DNA of 55,310 bases from IMG/VR virus record IMGVR_UViG_3300039109_000093, positions 1 through 55,310 of that record. The stretch is one strand, 5' to 3'. Below are positions 25,226 through 33,678 of this stretch, piece by piece. The translations under genes and the position numbers were made by a program. The first letter of the stretch is position 1; each line of letters begins with the position of its first letter. This stretch comes from a virus. Below the pieces are notes generated by a model that saw only the letters and a list, made by a program, of their open reading frames with translations, was not told where the DNA came from and searched no databases.

Positions 25226-25767
25226 GGTCCGCCACCCGTCTCCACCGCGTTGTACTCGTGACAAGCGGTCATCTTGACTACCCGCCAGGCCCGCTTGTAG
25301 GTCTCGGTCGGCAGGGTTTCGGTCTCGACGTCCTCGAAGTGAATGACGTGCCCTACCGCGACAACGGGCGTTGGCAGCGAGTAGTCCGTCAATGGCTGGT
25401 ATCTACTGGTCCCGCTGAGCCTGCCCGTCAGGATGGCCCGCACGTCGGCAGCCAGCGCATCAGCTACACCCACGGACTCCCCGAAGATGTCGCAGAAGTA
25501 GACGTGCTCGGTCACCCACAGCCCGCCACCGGCCGCGCCCAGCTCCAGCTCGGTGTCCTTCTGGACGGGTCCGGAGGTGAACGCCATGGTGTTGGGCACC
25601 AGCTCGGTGTGGCGCGCTGGCACCTGGTCCACCAGGGTGATCGGGCCCGTGGCCCCGAAGGGGGCATCGACGTTGAACCACCCCAGCGCCGTGAGCTGGG
25701 TCAGCAGGTATATGCCCACGTTGCGATCTACCAGGCGCTCCTGGCCCCTGATGTAAAAGGTAGTCAC
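25222..25767 (-). CDS. Probable tail terminator / head-tail connector
   Basis: A 181-residue protein from GTG 25765-25767 (GTGA overlap). The pattern IYLLTQLTALGWFNVDAPFG with a later TEHVYFCDIFGES is like tail terminator proteins that cap the tube. This is inference from order (connector, terminator, tube). A dispersed palindrome (25359-25376) is written into the codons for SLPTPVVAV. Confidence 0.6.
   Translation of the reverse strand: MTTFYIRGQERLVDRNVGIYLLTQLTALGWFNVDAPFGATGPITLVDQVPARHTELVPNTMAFTSGPVQKDTELELGAAGGGLWVTEHVYFCDIFGESVGVADALAADVRAILTGRLSGTSRYQPLTDYSLPTPVVAVGHVIHFEDVETETLPTETYKRAWRVVKMTACHEYNAVETGGGP
25359..25376. repeat. Dispersed operator-like palindrome, 14/16 match
   Basis: CGACAACG-GG-CGTTGGCA inside the probable tail terminator gene. 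Confidence 0.55.
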
Positions 25768-26210
25768 GCTTCGTCGACCGCCTGGCAGTGCACCCGGAAC
25801 AGTCCCACGGTCACCAGTCCCTTCGGGGTCTCCATGTGGTGGTAGGAGTAGGAGACGCCTCGGACGACCACGTACTCGAAGCCGTCCACCTGGGCGAAGT
25901 CCTGGTCCAGCAGGGTGAGCACGATCCTGCTGGGAGCGACCTCACCGAAGCCGGTCATCTTGCCTTCGGCGTCGTGGTACTCGATGGCACACGGGACCTT
26001 GACGGCCGCAAGTCGGGCATAGGTGGGCCGGTAGGCCGGGTCGAAGGGCACTCCCTCGGCGTCCACCGTCTCGGTCGCCGTCCAGGTCCGGGGCATGTAG
26101 AAGGTCGGCTGGTCACCAGTGACGGTGGGCAGCCCGACCTGCATGGCAAGCCGGAGGCCAGCACGGACCGCGTCCGCGTTGAACCCCTGGATGCGCACAT
26201 CACCGGCCAT
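25764..26210 (-). CDS. Head-tail connector-like protein
   Basis: A 148-residue protein with GGGAGC before its ATG. Mixed alpha/beta sequence (GFEYVVVRGVSYSYHHMETP near the end) with no known motif. It lies in the conserved run of four to five small genes between the fibre island and the tail tube, where stopper and connector proteins are found. Confidence 0.6.
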   Translation of the reverse strand: MAGDVRIQGFNADAVRAGLRLAMQVGLPTVTGDQPTFYMPRTWTATETVDAEGVPFDPAYRPTYARLAAVKVPCAIEYHDAEGKMTGFGEVAPSRIVLTLLDQDFAQVDGFEYVVVRGVSYSYHHMETPKGLVTVGLFRVHCQAVDEA

Positions 26211-26223
26211 GACAGCTCCCGGC

Positions 26224-26781
26224 TCAGAACTCGATCAAGGTTGAGAAGCCGGTGATTTCATAGCCGTAGAAGCTGCCGAACTCCCCGAAGTAGCCGGTCG
26301 GGAAGTAGCCACGCGAACGGGTCAGGTAGCCGTCCGTGACATGGACGGCGTTGTTGCCGCGCGCCTGCCGCAGCACCAGCGCCAGCAGGCCGTCCTTGCG
26401 CTGCCGGAACTCCTTGAGCTCCTCGGTGAGAACGGACGCTGACGTCTCGACCTCGTAGATGACTCCGGCCGCCTCATATTTCTGCCTGTTCTTCATGTTC
26501 CGGAGCTGGGCCCGGATGGTCCGAACACCCCCGTAGATGACGCACAGCGCGCCACCCCCGCTGGACAGCCCAGGCGTCACGGTGAGCAGGTTCGGGTCCA
26601 GCACCATGGCACCGAAGAAGCCATCGAGCTGAGCCTCCCCGAAGGCATCCCCCAAGGCCGCCGCCAGGTCGTCATCGGAGGTGTTCGGGAAGACCGTGGC
26701 GAACTCTCCGGGAACCGCCAGCTCGCGCTTGAGGGCTTCCACGTAGTCGGCTAGAGCCGTGGGAGGTGCTGGCGTCGTCAT
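26224..26781 (-). CDS. Head-tail connector-like protein
   Basis: A 185-residue protein. The helical start (ALADYVEALKRELAVPGEF) and acidic region (TSDDDLAAALGDAFGEAQLD) resemble gp6-type adaptor proteins that follow the capsid in other phages. It ends in an aromatic-rich tail (GYFGEFGSFYGYEITGF). The family assignment is by order only. Confidence 0.6.
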   Translation of the reverse strand: MTTPAPPTALADYVEALKRELAVPGEFATVFPNTSDDDLAAALGDAFGEAQLDGFFGAMVLDPNLLTVTPGLSSGGGALCVIYGGVRTIRAQLRNMKNRQKYEAAGVIYEVETSASVLTEELKEFRQRKDGLLALVLRQARGNNAVHVTDGYLTRSRGYFPTGYFGEFGSFYGYEITGFSTLIEF

Positions 26782-26824
26782 GCTCTTTGAGTCGGCCAGA
26801 AACGCGGGCCTACTGATGGTGCGC

Positions 26825-27148
26825 TCAGTAGAGCCGCTCCTCCACCAGCAGGCCGATGACCGGCTGGTGGAGCTCTACGGTCAGCCTGATGGGCCTGAGG
26901 TGGAAGCGGGTGTAGGCGCCAACGGCGCTGAGCGTGAGTGAGCCGGTTGCCATGGAGAGCACTGTCGTCACGAGAGTCACCGCCAGCGAACCGGAGGCCG
27001 TAACCGGAGTTGCTGCCGTACCGCTCCCCGACAGCGAGAGCGAGCCGGAGGCCGACGCAGAGATGCCGCTACTGAAGACCGACGACGAGAGCCGAACATC
27101 CCTCGGGCCTGCTATCCCGGTGTTCGGGTAAATCAGAACGGTGGTCAT
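26825..27148 (-). CDS. Beta-rich protein of the fibre island
   Basis: A 107-residue protein, start ATG 27146-27148. It is made of Ser/Gly/Thr/Ala repeats (SASGSLSLSGSGTAATPV, SGSLAVTLVTTVLSMATGS) followed by a non-repetitive end. It reads as a fibre or collar fragment. It is divergent from the + strand fibre gene, with only 30 bases between the two starts. Confidence 0.6.
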   Translation of the reverse strand: MTTVLIYPNTGIAGPRDVRLSSSVFSSGISASASGSLSLSGSGTAATPVTASGSLAVTLVTTVLSMATGSLTLSAVGAYTRFHLRPIRLTVELHQPVIGLLVEERLY

Positions 27149-27166
27149 TAGACGGCCGCTTCCGCC

Positions 27167-27172
27167 GATACT
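27167..27172 (+). promoter_or_regulatory. Possible -10 box for the inverted fibre gene
   Basis: GATACT ends six bases before the fibre gene ATG (27179), and no ribosome site is visible there, so a leaderless transcript is possible. No good -35 box is seen, so confidence is low. Confidence 0.25.
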
Positions 27173-27178
27173 GGGTGC

Positions 27179-28729
27179 ATGGGACTCACGGGCACGCACG
27201 CTGCTGGCGATCCGAACCACGTACCGGATCACAACCTCATCGATGAAGCCATCGCCGCCCTCCAGGCCGCTGTTGCTGCCTGCCTAGCAGGCACCGACAC
27301 GGCGGCGCTGACCTCCGCCGGGTTGGAAGCGGCAGCAGGACTAGCGGTCGAGCCGGTTGACCACAACGCGCCAGCGGCTGGCACTGGGGACGTAGCACTG
27401 GGCTACAAGGCACTTCGTTCGCTCACCACGGGAGCGGGCAACACAGCTGTCGGTGACCGTGCACTTCACGTGCTCACGACGGGGAGCAACAACACAGCGG
27501 TCGGCTTCCAGGCGTTGGAGTCAGTCTCTACGGGCGACAGCAACACCGCCGTGGGCTATCACGCTCAATACGGAACGACGACCGGGATCCAAAACGTCTC
27601 GGTCGGGCTCGGAGTGAATCCGGTCAACCCGACAGGCAACAACAACACCGCTGTCGGCTACGAGGCGTTGCACGCCAGCACGACCAGCGCCAACGTCGCC
27701 ATCGGCTACGCCGCCCTGTTCAACGCCACCTCGGGCAGCGAGCAAACTGCCGTGGGCAACTCAGCGCTGAACGCTTGCACGACCGGGTCTTTCAACACCG
27801 CGATGGGCAGCAACGTCCTTGCGAACCTGACCACAGGAGCGAGCAACGTCGCTATTGGAATCCGTGCCGGTTACACGGCGACGGGTGCTAACGCGACTAC
27901 TACAGCATCGAAACAGACGCTCGTCGGGACCGAGGCGGGGCAAGGAAGCGCCACCCAGGTCGACGATGTTGTCGCGGTCGGTTACCGCGCCCTCGGTGTC
28001 GGTGCGGGTTCGGTTGCGGTCGGGTCGGGGGCGACCGCCCCCGCGACGAGCGTTGCCGTCGGTTATCAGGCTATGACCGTTGCTACGGGAGCGCAGTCCG
28101 TTGCCGTCGGCTATGGGGCGCTTAGTGCTGCCAATACCGGAGCGGCCAACACGGCCATCGGCTATCAGGCGCTCAACGGCGCAGGAGCAGGGGCGAACAA
28201 CGTCGCAGTCGGGAACATCGCCCTTACCGCGAACACCAGCGGCGGGGTCAACACCGCCGTCGGTAACGCTGCCCTCAACCACGCCACAACAGGCTCAGCC
28301 AATACTGGCATCGGGGCCAACGCCTTCGACTCCTTGACCACCGGGTTCGATAACACCGCCGTCGGCTACCTCGCCGGTTATACCGCCGTGGGTGCCAATG
28401 CCACCACTACCGGAGCCCGCCAAGCCCTGCTCGGCAGGGAATCGGGTCAGGCTAGTTCGGCGGTCGCCAACGACGTTGTCGCAGTCGGCTACCGGGCCGT
28501 CGCCATCACCGACGGCGTGGCTCTCGGCTCCGGCGCTCAGGTCACTCACACGAACAGCGTGGCAATCGGAAAGGCAACCGTGAGCAGCCAGAACAACCAG
28601 GTAGCCGTCGGCTCCCGGGACGTGGAGCACGCAGCCACCGGCTTCGGTCCCGTCATCAAGAGCCCGGACGGCACCCGCTACCGGGTAGTGGCAGCCAACG
28701 GTGGGGCACTCTCGACGGTGGCAGCATGA
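27179..28729 (+). CDS. YadA-like trimeric fibre protein, inverted orientation
   Basis: A 516-residue protein, one of only two clear + strand genes. After ~65 helical/Ala-rich residues it consists of tandem repeats of the type NTAVGxxAL...TTG, with NVAIG, SVAVG and DVVAVG variants, through about residue 470. These are the Hep_Hag/YadA-head repeats of trimeric adhesins, which form a left-handed beta-roll. The end (VIKSPDGTRYRVV) is like other phage fibre tips. It probably makes a trimeric host-binding fibre. There is no membrane anchor, unlike bacterial adhesins, which supports a phage fibre. It overlaps the next gene by ATGA. Confidence 0.85.
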   Translation: MGLTGTHAAGDPNHVPDHNLIDEAIAALQAAVAACLAGTDTAALTSAGLEAAAGLAVEPVDHNAPAAGTGDVALGYKALRSLTTGAGNTAVGDRALHVLTTGSNNTAVGFQALESVSTGDSNTAVGYHAQYGTTTGIQNVSVGLGVNPVNPTGNNNTAVGYEALHASTTSANVAIGYAALFNATSGSEQTAVGNSALNACTTGSFNTAMGSNVLANLTTGASNVAIGIRAGYTATGANATTTASKQTLVGTEAGQGSATQVDDVVAVGYRALGVGAGSVAVGSGATAPATSVAVGYQAMTVATGAQSVAVGYGALSAANTGAANTAIGYQALNGAGAGANNVAVGNIALTANTSGGVNTAVGNAALNHATTGSANTGIGANAFDSLTTGFDNTAVGYLAGYTAVGANATTTGARQALLGRESGQASSAVANDVVAVGYRAVAITDGVALGSGAQVTHTNSVAIGKATVSSQNNQVAVGSRDVEHAATGFGPVIKSPDGTRYRVVAANGGALSTVAA

Positions 28730-28908
28730 TCGGGACCGAGTACGTCATCGAGCAACTAGGCGCGGCCCTCAAAGCCAGCCATGAAGCCCTCGCGCAGCGG
28801 CAGCAGCAGATCGCAGCACTTGAGGCCAAGGTCGATGACCTTGTTCACCTCGCCGCAGAACCCCTCCTAGCCCTGCACCCCCCGGAACGCCCCACAGGGG
28901 CTCCGTAG
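28726..28908 (+). CDS. Small coiled-coil protein downstream of the fibre
   Basis: A 60-residue protein coupled to the fibre gene by an ATGA overlap. A heptad helix (LAQRQQQIAALEAKVDDLVHL) is followed by a Pro-rich end. It could help fibre trimer formation or attach the fibre. The pair reads as a two-gene cassette, closed by the 28958-29005 hairpin. Confidence 0.7.
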   Translation: MIGTEYVIEQLGAALKASHEALAQRQQQIAALEAKVDDLVHLAAEPLLALHPPERPTGAP

Positions 28909-28957
28909 CCCTGCCCAGAGCCCCAAGCCGGGGCATGCCCTGGTCCATCCATCCGAT

Positions 28958-29005
28958 AGCGCCCCACCTCGCACCGCCCGTCCCCGGGGTGTGGGGTGGG
29001 GCGCT
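28958..29005. terminator. Bidirectional terminator between converging genes
   Basis: An 11-bp perfect stem (28958-28968 with 28995-29005) with an inner CACC/GGTG pairing. It lies between the + strand fibre cassette and the 3' end of the minus-strand gene at 29022. Confidence 0.75.
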
Positions 29006-29021
29006 GTTCGTGGTTCTGCGG

Positions 29022-29871
29022 TCAGGTGTGGTTCTTGCAGAGCGGTGCGGCCTCGTCGAGCGCGGACGTGACCGAGTCCAGTTCCGCGCTCGCGTCCCCG
29101 CCACTTTCCAGCGCGTCACTGCGTCGGTGGCCAAGGCGGCGTCAGCGGGGGCGCGGCTCTGGGTGAGGACACGAGTCACAGCATCAGAGCCTGGAGCACT
29201 GTCGGGGGTGGCTCGGGCGTACTGGATCGTATAGGTCGGCTGGACGGTGAAGTAGGTAGCCGTCGCACCAGCAGCGGCGTCACACAGCAACTCGAAGTTC
29301 ACTGCCGCCGTGGGGGGAGTCGCCACCGTCGCGACGATGTGCGTGAAGTAGACCTCAACTTGCAACTTGTCCCCGCAGCCAGGACGGTCGGCGAGCCGGT
29401 GGTGAAGGTGGCGGTAGCCAGAGCGTTGGTGCCGTTGCCAGACGCCCCCGCCACTGTTGCAGAGGTGGATCGTCCGATCTCAGTGCTGGCCCCACCAATG
29501 GCCGCGATCTGGTAGAGGACGAAGGTGATCTGGAAACTGTGCGCGGTGGCGAGGGTTTCGCCGTCCTTCTGGACAGCGAACTGCGCCGTCCAGGTACCCG
29601 CAGCATAGGTGACCTGATCCCCGGCATTCTCGGCCACCGGGTCACGCCATCCCGTGTTGGTAGCAGCAGAACCCACTACCCCAGGACCGGATCCCAAAGT
29701 AGACGCACCTGCTGGGGTAAACCGCTTCGTAGCGAGTATCCCGCCCGTAGTAAACGCGACCTGCGTAGTGGCAGTGACCGCTGAACCGAGCGTGTTGAGG
29801 TCGGCCAGCGGGGAGACGTTCGGTGACGTAAACACAGTCCGCAAGGCGCGAACCCGTGCGGTACGGGCCAT
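29022..29871 (-). pseudogene. Fibre/appendage gene broken by two apparent 1-base deletions
   Basis: Three frames must be joined to read a sensible protein. Frame one runs from ATG 29871 to about 29372 (VLAAG). Frame two (DKLQVEVYFTHIV to ATDAVTR) runs to about 29112. Frame three (LESGGDASAELDSVTSALDE) ends in TGA at 29022. Each change is a -1 slip, at a GGGG run (29371-29374) and at CGC (about 29110-29115). The 850-base span becomes whole codons (283 plus stop) only if two bases are restored, and GC-rich third positions follow the joined path. Either the gene is decayed, or there are two base-call errors. The 'DAVTR' repeats are typical of actinophage minor tail proteins. Confidence 0.65.
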
Positions 29872-29872
29872 T

Positions 29873-30091
29873 TTAGCCTCCCGAGATAGTCAGCGTCCAC
29901 CAACCAGTACTAGCCTCGACAGCCGCGCCGAGACCGGGGTTGGCTCCATGATCGGTGAGATAGGTGTACGCCTCATCGGTGATAGTCTGGATATCCAGCG
30001 CCGAAGAGAACGTCGTGACGTAGGTGGCGGCAGCGGCGAGGGCGGTAAGCGCCTCGTCGTACTTGGCAGCCCGTTCTGGCGGGACAGCCAT
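29873..30091 (-). CDS. Small hypothetical protein of the fibre island
   Basis: A 72-residue protein, start one base after the HNH gene stop, stop one base from the next start. Helical N-terminus (ERAAKYDEALTALAAAATYV) and a beta-like end (GWWTLTISGG). Tight spacing shows it is translated together with the broken gene downstream. No family recognised. Confidence 0.6.
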   Translation of the reverse strand: MAVPPERAAKYDEALTALAAAATYVTTFSSALDIQTITDEAYTYLTDHGANPGLGAAVEASTGWWTLTISGG

Positions 30092-30092
30092 A

Positions 30093-30466
30093 TCAGATCG
30101 CCCGCTTGCGGTGCTCGCCGAGGGTCATGCGCTTCTTGTGGTTGTGGTTCCAGCAGAGCACCTGGAAGTCACTCGGGCTGTCGAGCATGGCCTTGTAGTA
30201 GGTGTACGGGTTCTTGTCCTTGCGGTCGACCCCCCCGCCACCACGAACGTGGTCGATGGTCAGCATGTCCGTGTCGTCCACGGAGCATCCCTCCCAGACA
30301 CACTTGCCGCCGAGAGAGGCCACCACTTTGAGGCGCATGTTGCGGGTGATCTCGTTACTGGCGTCGGTAGAGCAGCGTTTGCAGTGGGAGAGTCGTCCGT
30401 CGCGCATCCCACCGCCCCGGTGGAAGTGCTCAAGCGACTTGATCTCACCACACGCTTACACCCCAT
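30093..30466 (-). pseudogene. HNH endonuclease with a 1-base deletion near its start
   Basis: The intact part (from an internal ATG at 30407) has CVWEGCS, the LTIDHVRGGGG catalytic segment and CWNHNHKKR, an HNH nuclease. Upstream, ATG 30464-30466 gives MGCKR. One base is then missing (about 30453), after which CGEIKSLEHFHRGGG continues into the frame. Restoring it recreates the CKRC...CKRC zinc pair usual in this family, and 374 bases become 124 codons plus stop. The gene may still be translated as a truncated 104-residue form from 30407. Confidence 0.7.
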
Positions 30467-30600
30467 GTTGCCTTTACCCACCACCACAACTCAATGTCAT
30501 TTTCTTCATCTGTGTTGCTAGGGTCTGTACCAGGCCACCTACTTAGCACAAATTTCTGCCCAACTACCGACGTCATCTCAGATACCTCTAGTCAAGTTCA

Positions 30601-32214
30601 TCAGCGCGACGGGAATCCAACGAACCCAGGACCATCAAAAGCATACTTGTCGTGGTTGTTCACACCCGACACGACGACCTCCTTCATGAACGACGCCACT
30701 GGGACACCACCGATGGTGCACTTGCCAACGACGAACAGGTCGGACACCGACCACGTGTCGGTGCTGGCGAAGAAGGCCGTCCAGGCGTTCGGATCTCCGG
30801 GGCTGACTGTCAGTGGGAAGTAATAGATCGTTGCACCCGTAGCAGCGGCCCATGTCACGCCGTCGGCGGTGAGGTACTCCGCTCGCCCGTAGGTGAGGTT
30901 GAAACGACCGATGGCGATGGACGGCACCGGGTTGGCGTCGAGGACGAGTGTCACATTTGAGTTGGTGTCGAAAACGACCATACCCACCAGAAGCGGGAGT
31001 CCGGGGGTGAAGTGACGAGCGTCCGTGGCTGCGGTGGCAGGGCCAGCGCCAACGAGCATCCGGTAGTTGGGATTCGAGGCTGTCAGGACGTAGGCGAAGA
31101 TGTTCCCCGACTCAAGGCCAACTGCCCCCGCAGGGGCAGTGATGGTATCCGTCTTGTTCCAGATGCCGGTCGGGAGTTGGTCGGACCAGGAGAAGAACGC
31201 CGATCCCCACCCGGCCTCGCCACCCTCGGTGGCGGAGATGAACGTGTGAGTGTTGGCGACGACGAGAGCGCCCGCGTCCTGCAACACCGCGTTCCAGGTG
31301 AGGCCATTGATGCCAGTACCAGCGGCGTTCGTGACACGTGCGTTGAGGAACGCCAGATTGGAAGTGAGTCGCTGCGCCCCAACATCCTTGGACAGCGGCG
31401 GGGTGCCGAACGAGGCGTCATTGTCCTGGTGCATGAATGTGAACGTCAGGCGCGGATCGACAGTCGCTGATGCTTCGGTCATCGTCAGAACTGTCCACGG
31501 GATAGCGACGAGAGCCGCGTTCGGGACGGTCGTCACCGTCGCGTCGGTATTGCTACTCGCAGGGAAACGGTTGTCTGTGACGCCCTGCGCTGTGGTGAAC
31601 ACCGTCGTCGTTGAGGCTGCGGAGGCGACCGCTGCCAGCGCACCTAGTTTCGTGCTCACCGTATAGGACTTGTACGGTGCGGCCCCGAGAGTCGTGGTTG
31701 CCGTGATCGTGTCGGGGTAGGCGTAGGACGCGGCATTCAAGGTGGTGACGGCGGTCGTCGTGCCACGCACCCAGCCCTGATCGTGCTGACTGACAGTAAA
31801 GCCCGTCTCGGGGGTGTTGTTCGTCAGGTCGGTGTCCATGTTGTACGTACCCCCGACCCCGCCAGTGGTGTTGACGGCGTGGATTCTCATACGCAATGTC
31901 CCAGCCCGCAACGCACCACCAGTCAGGCCGGTATCGGTGAAGAACAACGTGGCGGTCTGCGGTGCGTGCGGAGTAGACCCTGGCGCTGTAGCGAGAGCGA
32001 ACGAATGAACGAGAGTCGCACCATTGTCGATGTAGACGTCGAGGGTGAGAGCGTCAGGGTTGTTCCCGAACACCGTTCCTGTCACTGATTCCGCAACGGT
32101 GATGACCACCGACGACCCAGCAGCGGTGTCCTGAACAGCAGCCGTCGCCGTCCAGATCCGTGAGCCCAAAGCCTGGGACATGACAAGGGTGGAGATGCGA
32201 CTGACGACGGCCAT
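30601..32214 (-). CDS. Large structural protein of the fibre island (appendage-like)
   Basis: A 537-residue Ala/Thr/Val-rich, beta-type protein. Start ATG 32212-32214 shares one base with the upstream stop. It has three or more beta-sandwich-like segments (SSVVITVAESVTGTVFG; ATLFFTDTGL; LTFTFMHQDND; NVTLVLDANPVPS). It reads as a neck, whisker or fibre protein of actinophages, with no enzyme motif. The 130-base gap after its stop is AT-rich and shows no clear gene. Confidence 0.65.
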   Translation of the reverse strand: MAVVSRISTLVMSQALGSRIWTATAAVQDTAAGSSVVITVAESVTGTVFGNNPDALTLDVYIDNGATLVHSFALATAPGSTPHAPQTATLFFTDTGLTGGALRAGTLRMRIHAVNTTGGVGGTYNMDTDLTNNTPETGFTVSQHDQGWVRGTTTAVTTLNAASYAYPDTITATTTLGAAPYKSYTVSTKLGALAAVASAASTTTVFTTAQGVTDNRFPASSNTDATVTTVPNAALVAIPWTVLTMTEASATVDPRLTFTFMHQDNDASFGTPPLSKDVGAQRLTSNLAFLNARVTNAAGTGINGLTWNAVLQDAGALVVANTHTFISATEGGEAGWGSAFFSWSDQLPTGIWNKTDTITAPAGAVGLESGNIFAYVLTASNPNYRMLVGAGPATAATDARHFTPGLPLLVGMVVFDTNSNVTLVLDANPVPSIAIGRFNLTYGRAEYLTADGVTWAAATGATIYYFPLTVSPGDPNAWTAFFASTDTWSVSDLFVVGKCTIGGVPVASFMKEVVVSGVNNHDKYAFDGPGFVGFPSR

Positions 32215-32744
32215 CAGGACGCCCAGGTCGCAGCGGCACGATCAGCCCAGGCGAAACCACTAGCAGTCTCCACGGCACCCAGGGGCTTACCACTGGCATC
32301 AAGAGTTACTCGGCTACCACGAAACGCAACGGTTGCAGCAGCGGTGCCGTCAGGTGCCTCTGCGACATAAATTCTGGTTGGGTCACTTGAAGTTACGTCA
32401 AGCCACAAGTGATACCCGGTTGCCGGTGACCTGGCTAGCATCCGTTCAACCAACCCCCGCTGGTCCGACACCTTGACGTTCCCACTGGTGAGGGTCGCAT
32501 CCTTCGCCAACCCGGTTTCTGGATTTGTTGTGGGATTAGAGATTGCAACAGTTCCATCAACTGTGATCGGACCAGAACCATCGCTAACCGTGACTGCCCC
32601 ATGCACCAACTGATCGTCAGTGGCTTTCGTCAGGGCTAGGGTTGCGTCCCGAATTGCTGTTGCCAACGCCTCCAACCCGTCTACGGCTGCCAAAACACTA
32701 GCCAGGGTTGCGTCCTTGGCTAAACCAGATGGGATAACTGGCAT
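32214..32744 (-). CDS. Appendage/fibre-associated protein
   Basis: A 176-residue protein. The phrase GLAKDATL occurs twice (near residues 7 and 78), as in many phage fibre-associated proteins where it begins a helical repeat. The rest is beta-type (VTVSDGSGPITVDGTVAIS). GC content falls here compared with the tail genes. Coupled to both neighbours by one-base overlaps. Confidence 0.65.
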   Translation of the reverse strand: MPVIPSGLAKDATLASVLAAVDGLEALATAIRDATLALTKATDDQLVHGAVTVSDGSGPITVDGTVAISNPTTNPETGLAKDATLTSGNVKVSDQRGLVERMLARSPATGYHLWLDVTSSDPTRIYVAEAPDGTAAATVAFRGSRVTLDASGKPLGAVETASGFAWADRAAATWAS

Positions 32745-33079
32745 CAGGTCACCGTCCAGAAATCAACTAAATTTCCAAGCGCGTCTGTCTCTACCCACAA
32801 TGCCGGTGTCACAGGGTCTACCGGAGAAGTTTCTTGGATGTATACGTTCTGAATTCCGAACCCACGGATTCCCTGAATGCCTTGAGTCCCCGGAACCTCT
32901 AATGTTGTGACAATAGGATTTGGGAGAACAATAACTTCTGTAACAGAAGGAGTAAAAGTAACAGCAATTTCTGAATCTTGAGTCAGGGCTACTGTTGCAT
33001 CTTCGTTAACGACAGAAACAATCGTTGTGTTGTCTACAACGATTGTGTTGCCTTCTACAGTGAGAAGAATATCCGTCAC
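32744..33079 (-). CDS. Small fibre protein with collagen-like triplets
   Basis: A 111-residue protein from GTG 33077-33079 (GTGA overlap). A beta-rich N-terminus (NTIVVDNTTIVSVVNED) is followed by PGTQGIQGIRGFG, four Gly-X-Y triplets typical of trimeric phage fibres. Codon use is much richer in A and T than in the core genes, suggesting recent acquisition. Confidence 0.65.
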   Translation of the reverse strand: MTDILLTVEGNTIVVDNTTIVSVVNEDATVALTQDSEIAVTFTPSVTEVIVLPNPIVTTLEVPGTQGIQGIRGFGIQNVYIQETSPVDPVTPALWVETDALGNLVDFWTVT

Positions 33080-33435
33080 GGAGATACGCCTACTCCCCTA
33101 GTGACGTTAGGGTTGATCTTTACCTTTCCTTGCAGGAGTCTTGTAACATCACCACTAGGGGCAACAATTTCTAGGTCATAAACACCTACAGAAATTGTAA
33201 GTGCCGTAGTCAACGTGTCGCTGACTTTGACAGTACAGTGACCAATATTATCAAAAGTAAACTGCACCCCAGAGATATCTAACGCTGGGGTCGCATCAGC
33301 CATTGTACCTCTTACCTGCATCCTCCCAGAATATCCGGTGAGATCGACATAGGTGAGGTCATTATTCTGTAGCCGTAATGGGAGAATAAAAGTTGCTCCC
33401 TTTTCGATGGTCAAGTTCAATGTTGCTGCTGCCAT
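33076..33435 (-). CDS. Small beta-domain structural protein (BppU-like N-terminal fold)
   Basis: A 119-residue protein. LTIEKGATFILPLRL followed by VDLTGYSGRMQVRG is a recurring pattern of small phage modules that attach fibres or receptor-binding proteins. It opens the AT-rich fibre operon, about 120 bases downstream of a terminator hairpin. A purine-rich stretch (AGGTAGAGAAAA) is its ribosome site. Confidence 0.65.
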   Translation of the reverse strand: MAAATLNLTIEKGATFILPLRLQNNDLTYVDLTGYSGRMQVRGTMADATPALDISGVQFTFDNIGHCTVKVSDTLTTALTISVGVYDLEIVAPSGDVTRLLQGKVKINPNVTRGVGVSP

Positions 33436-33557
33436 TTTTCTCTACCTCTTTGTAAATAAGTGTAGGAAGCCGTCTGGGTTCAGCCCCAAGAAGGTCTTCT
33501 TCACTGCGCTCCCTTTCGTCGGACCCAGACCTCGGGCTCCTGAATAAGAAATCGTCA

Positions 33558-33610
33558 CGGTGGTCGGCTAACTGACTCGGGCTGGCATGACTTAGGCGAG
33601 CCGACCACCG
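33558..33610 (-). terminator. Hairpin terminator after head operon
   Basis: A 12-bp perfect stem (33558-33569 with 33599-33610) with a possible inner CTCG/CGAG pairing in the loop. It separates head genes from the fibre island. Confidence 0.7.
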
Positions 33611-33621
33611 CGACATGATGT

Positions 33622-33639
33622 TGCCAACGGGCGTTGTCA
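33622..33639. repeat. Dispersed operator-like palindrome, 15/16, intergenic
   Basis: TGCCAACG-GG-CGTTGTCA between the end of the 33679-34344 gene and the terminator hairpin: the same gene, palindrome, hairpin order as at 22.5 and 37.9 kb. Confidence 0.7.
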
Positions 33640-33678
33640 GCTAGACAGGTGCCCCGAATCCTGGGGGCGGCACCATGC

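Larger units (their letters stand above)
33436..33678. other. Intergenic region between head operon and fibre island
   Basis: No convincing gene in 243 bases. It contains a terminator hairpin (33558-33610) and a near-perfect palindrome (33622-33639). A promoter for the fibre operon is likely in 33436-33555, but I cannot pick one. Confidence 0.5.
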
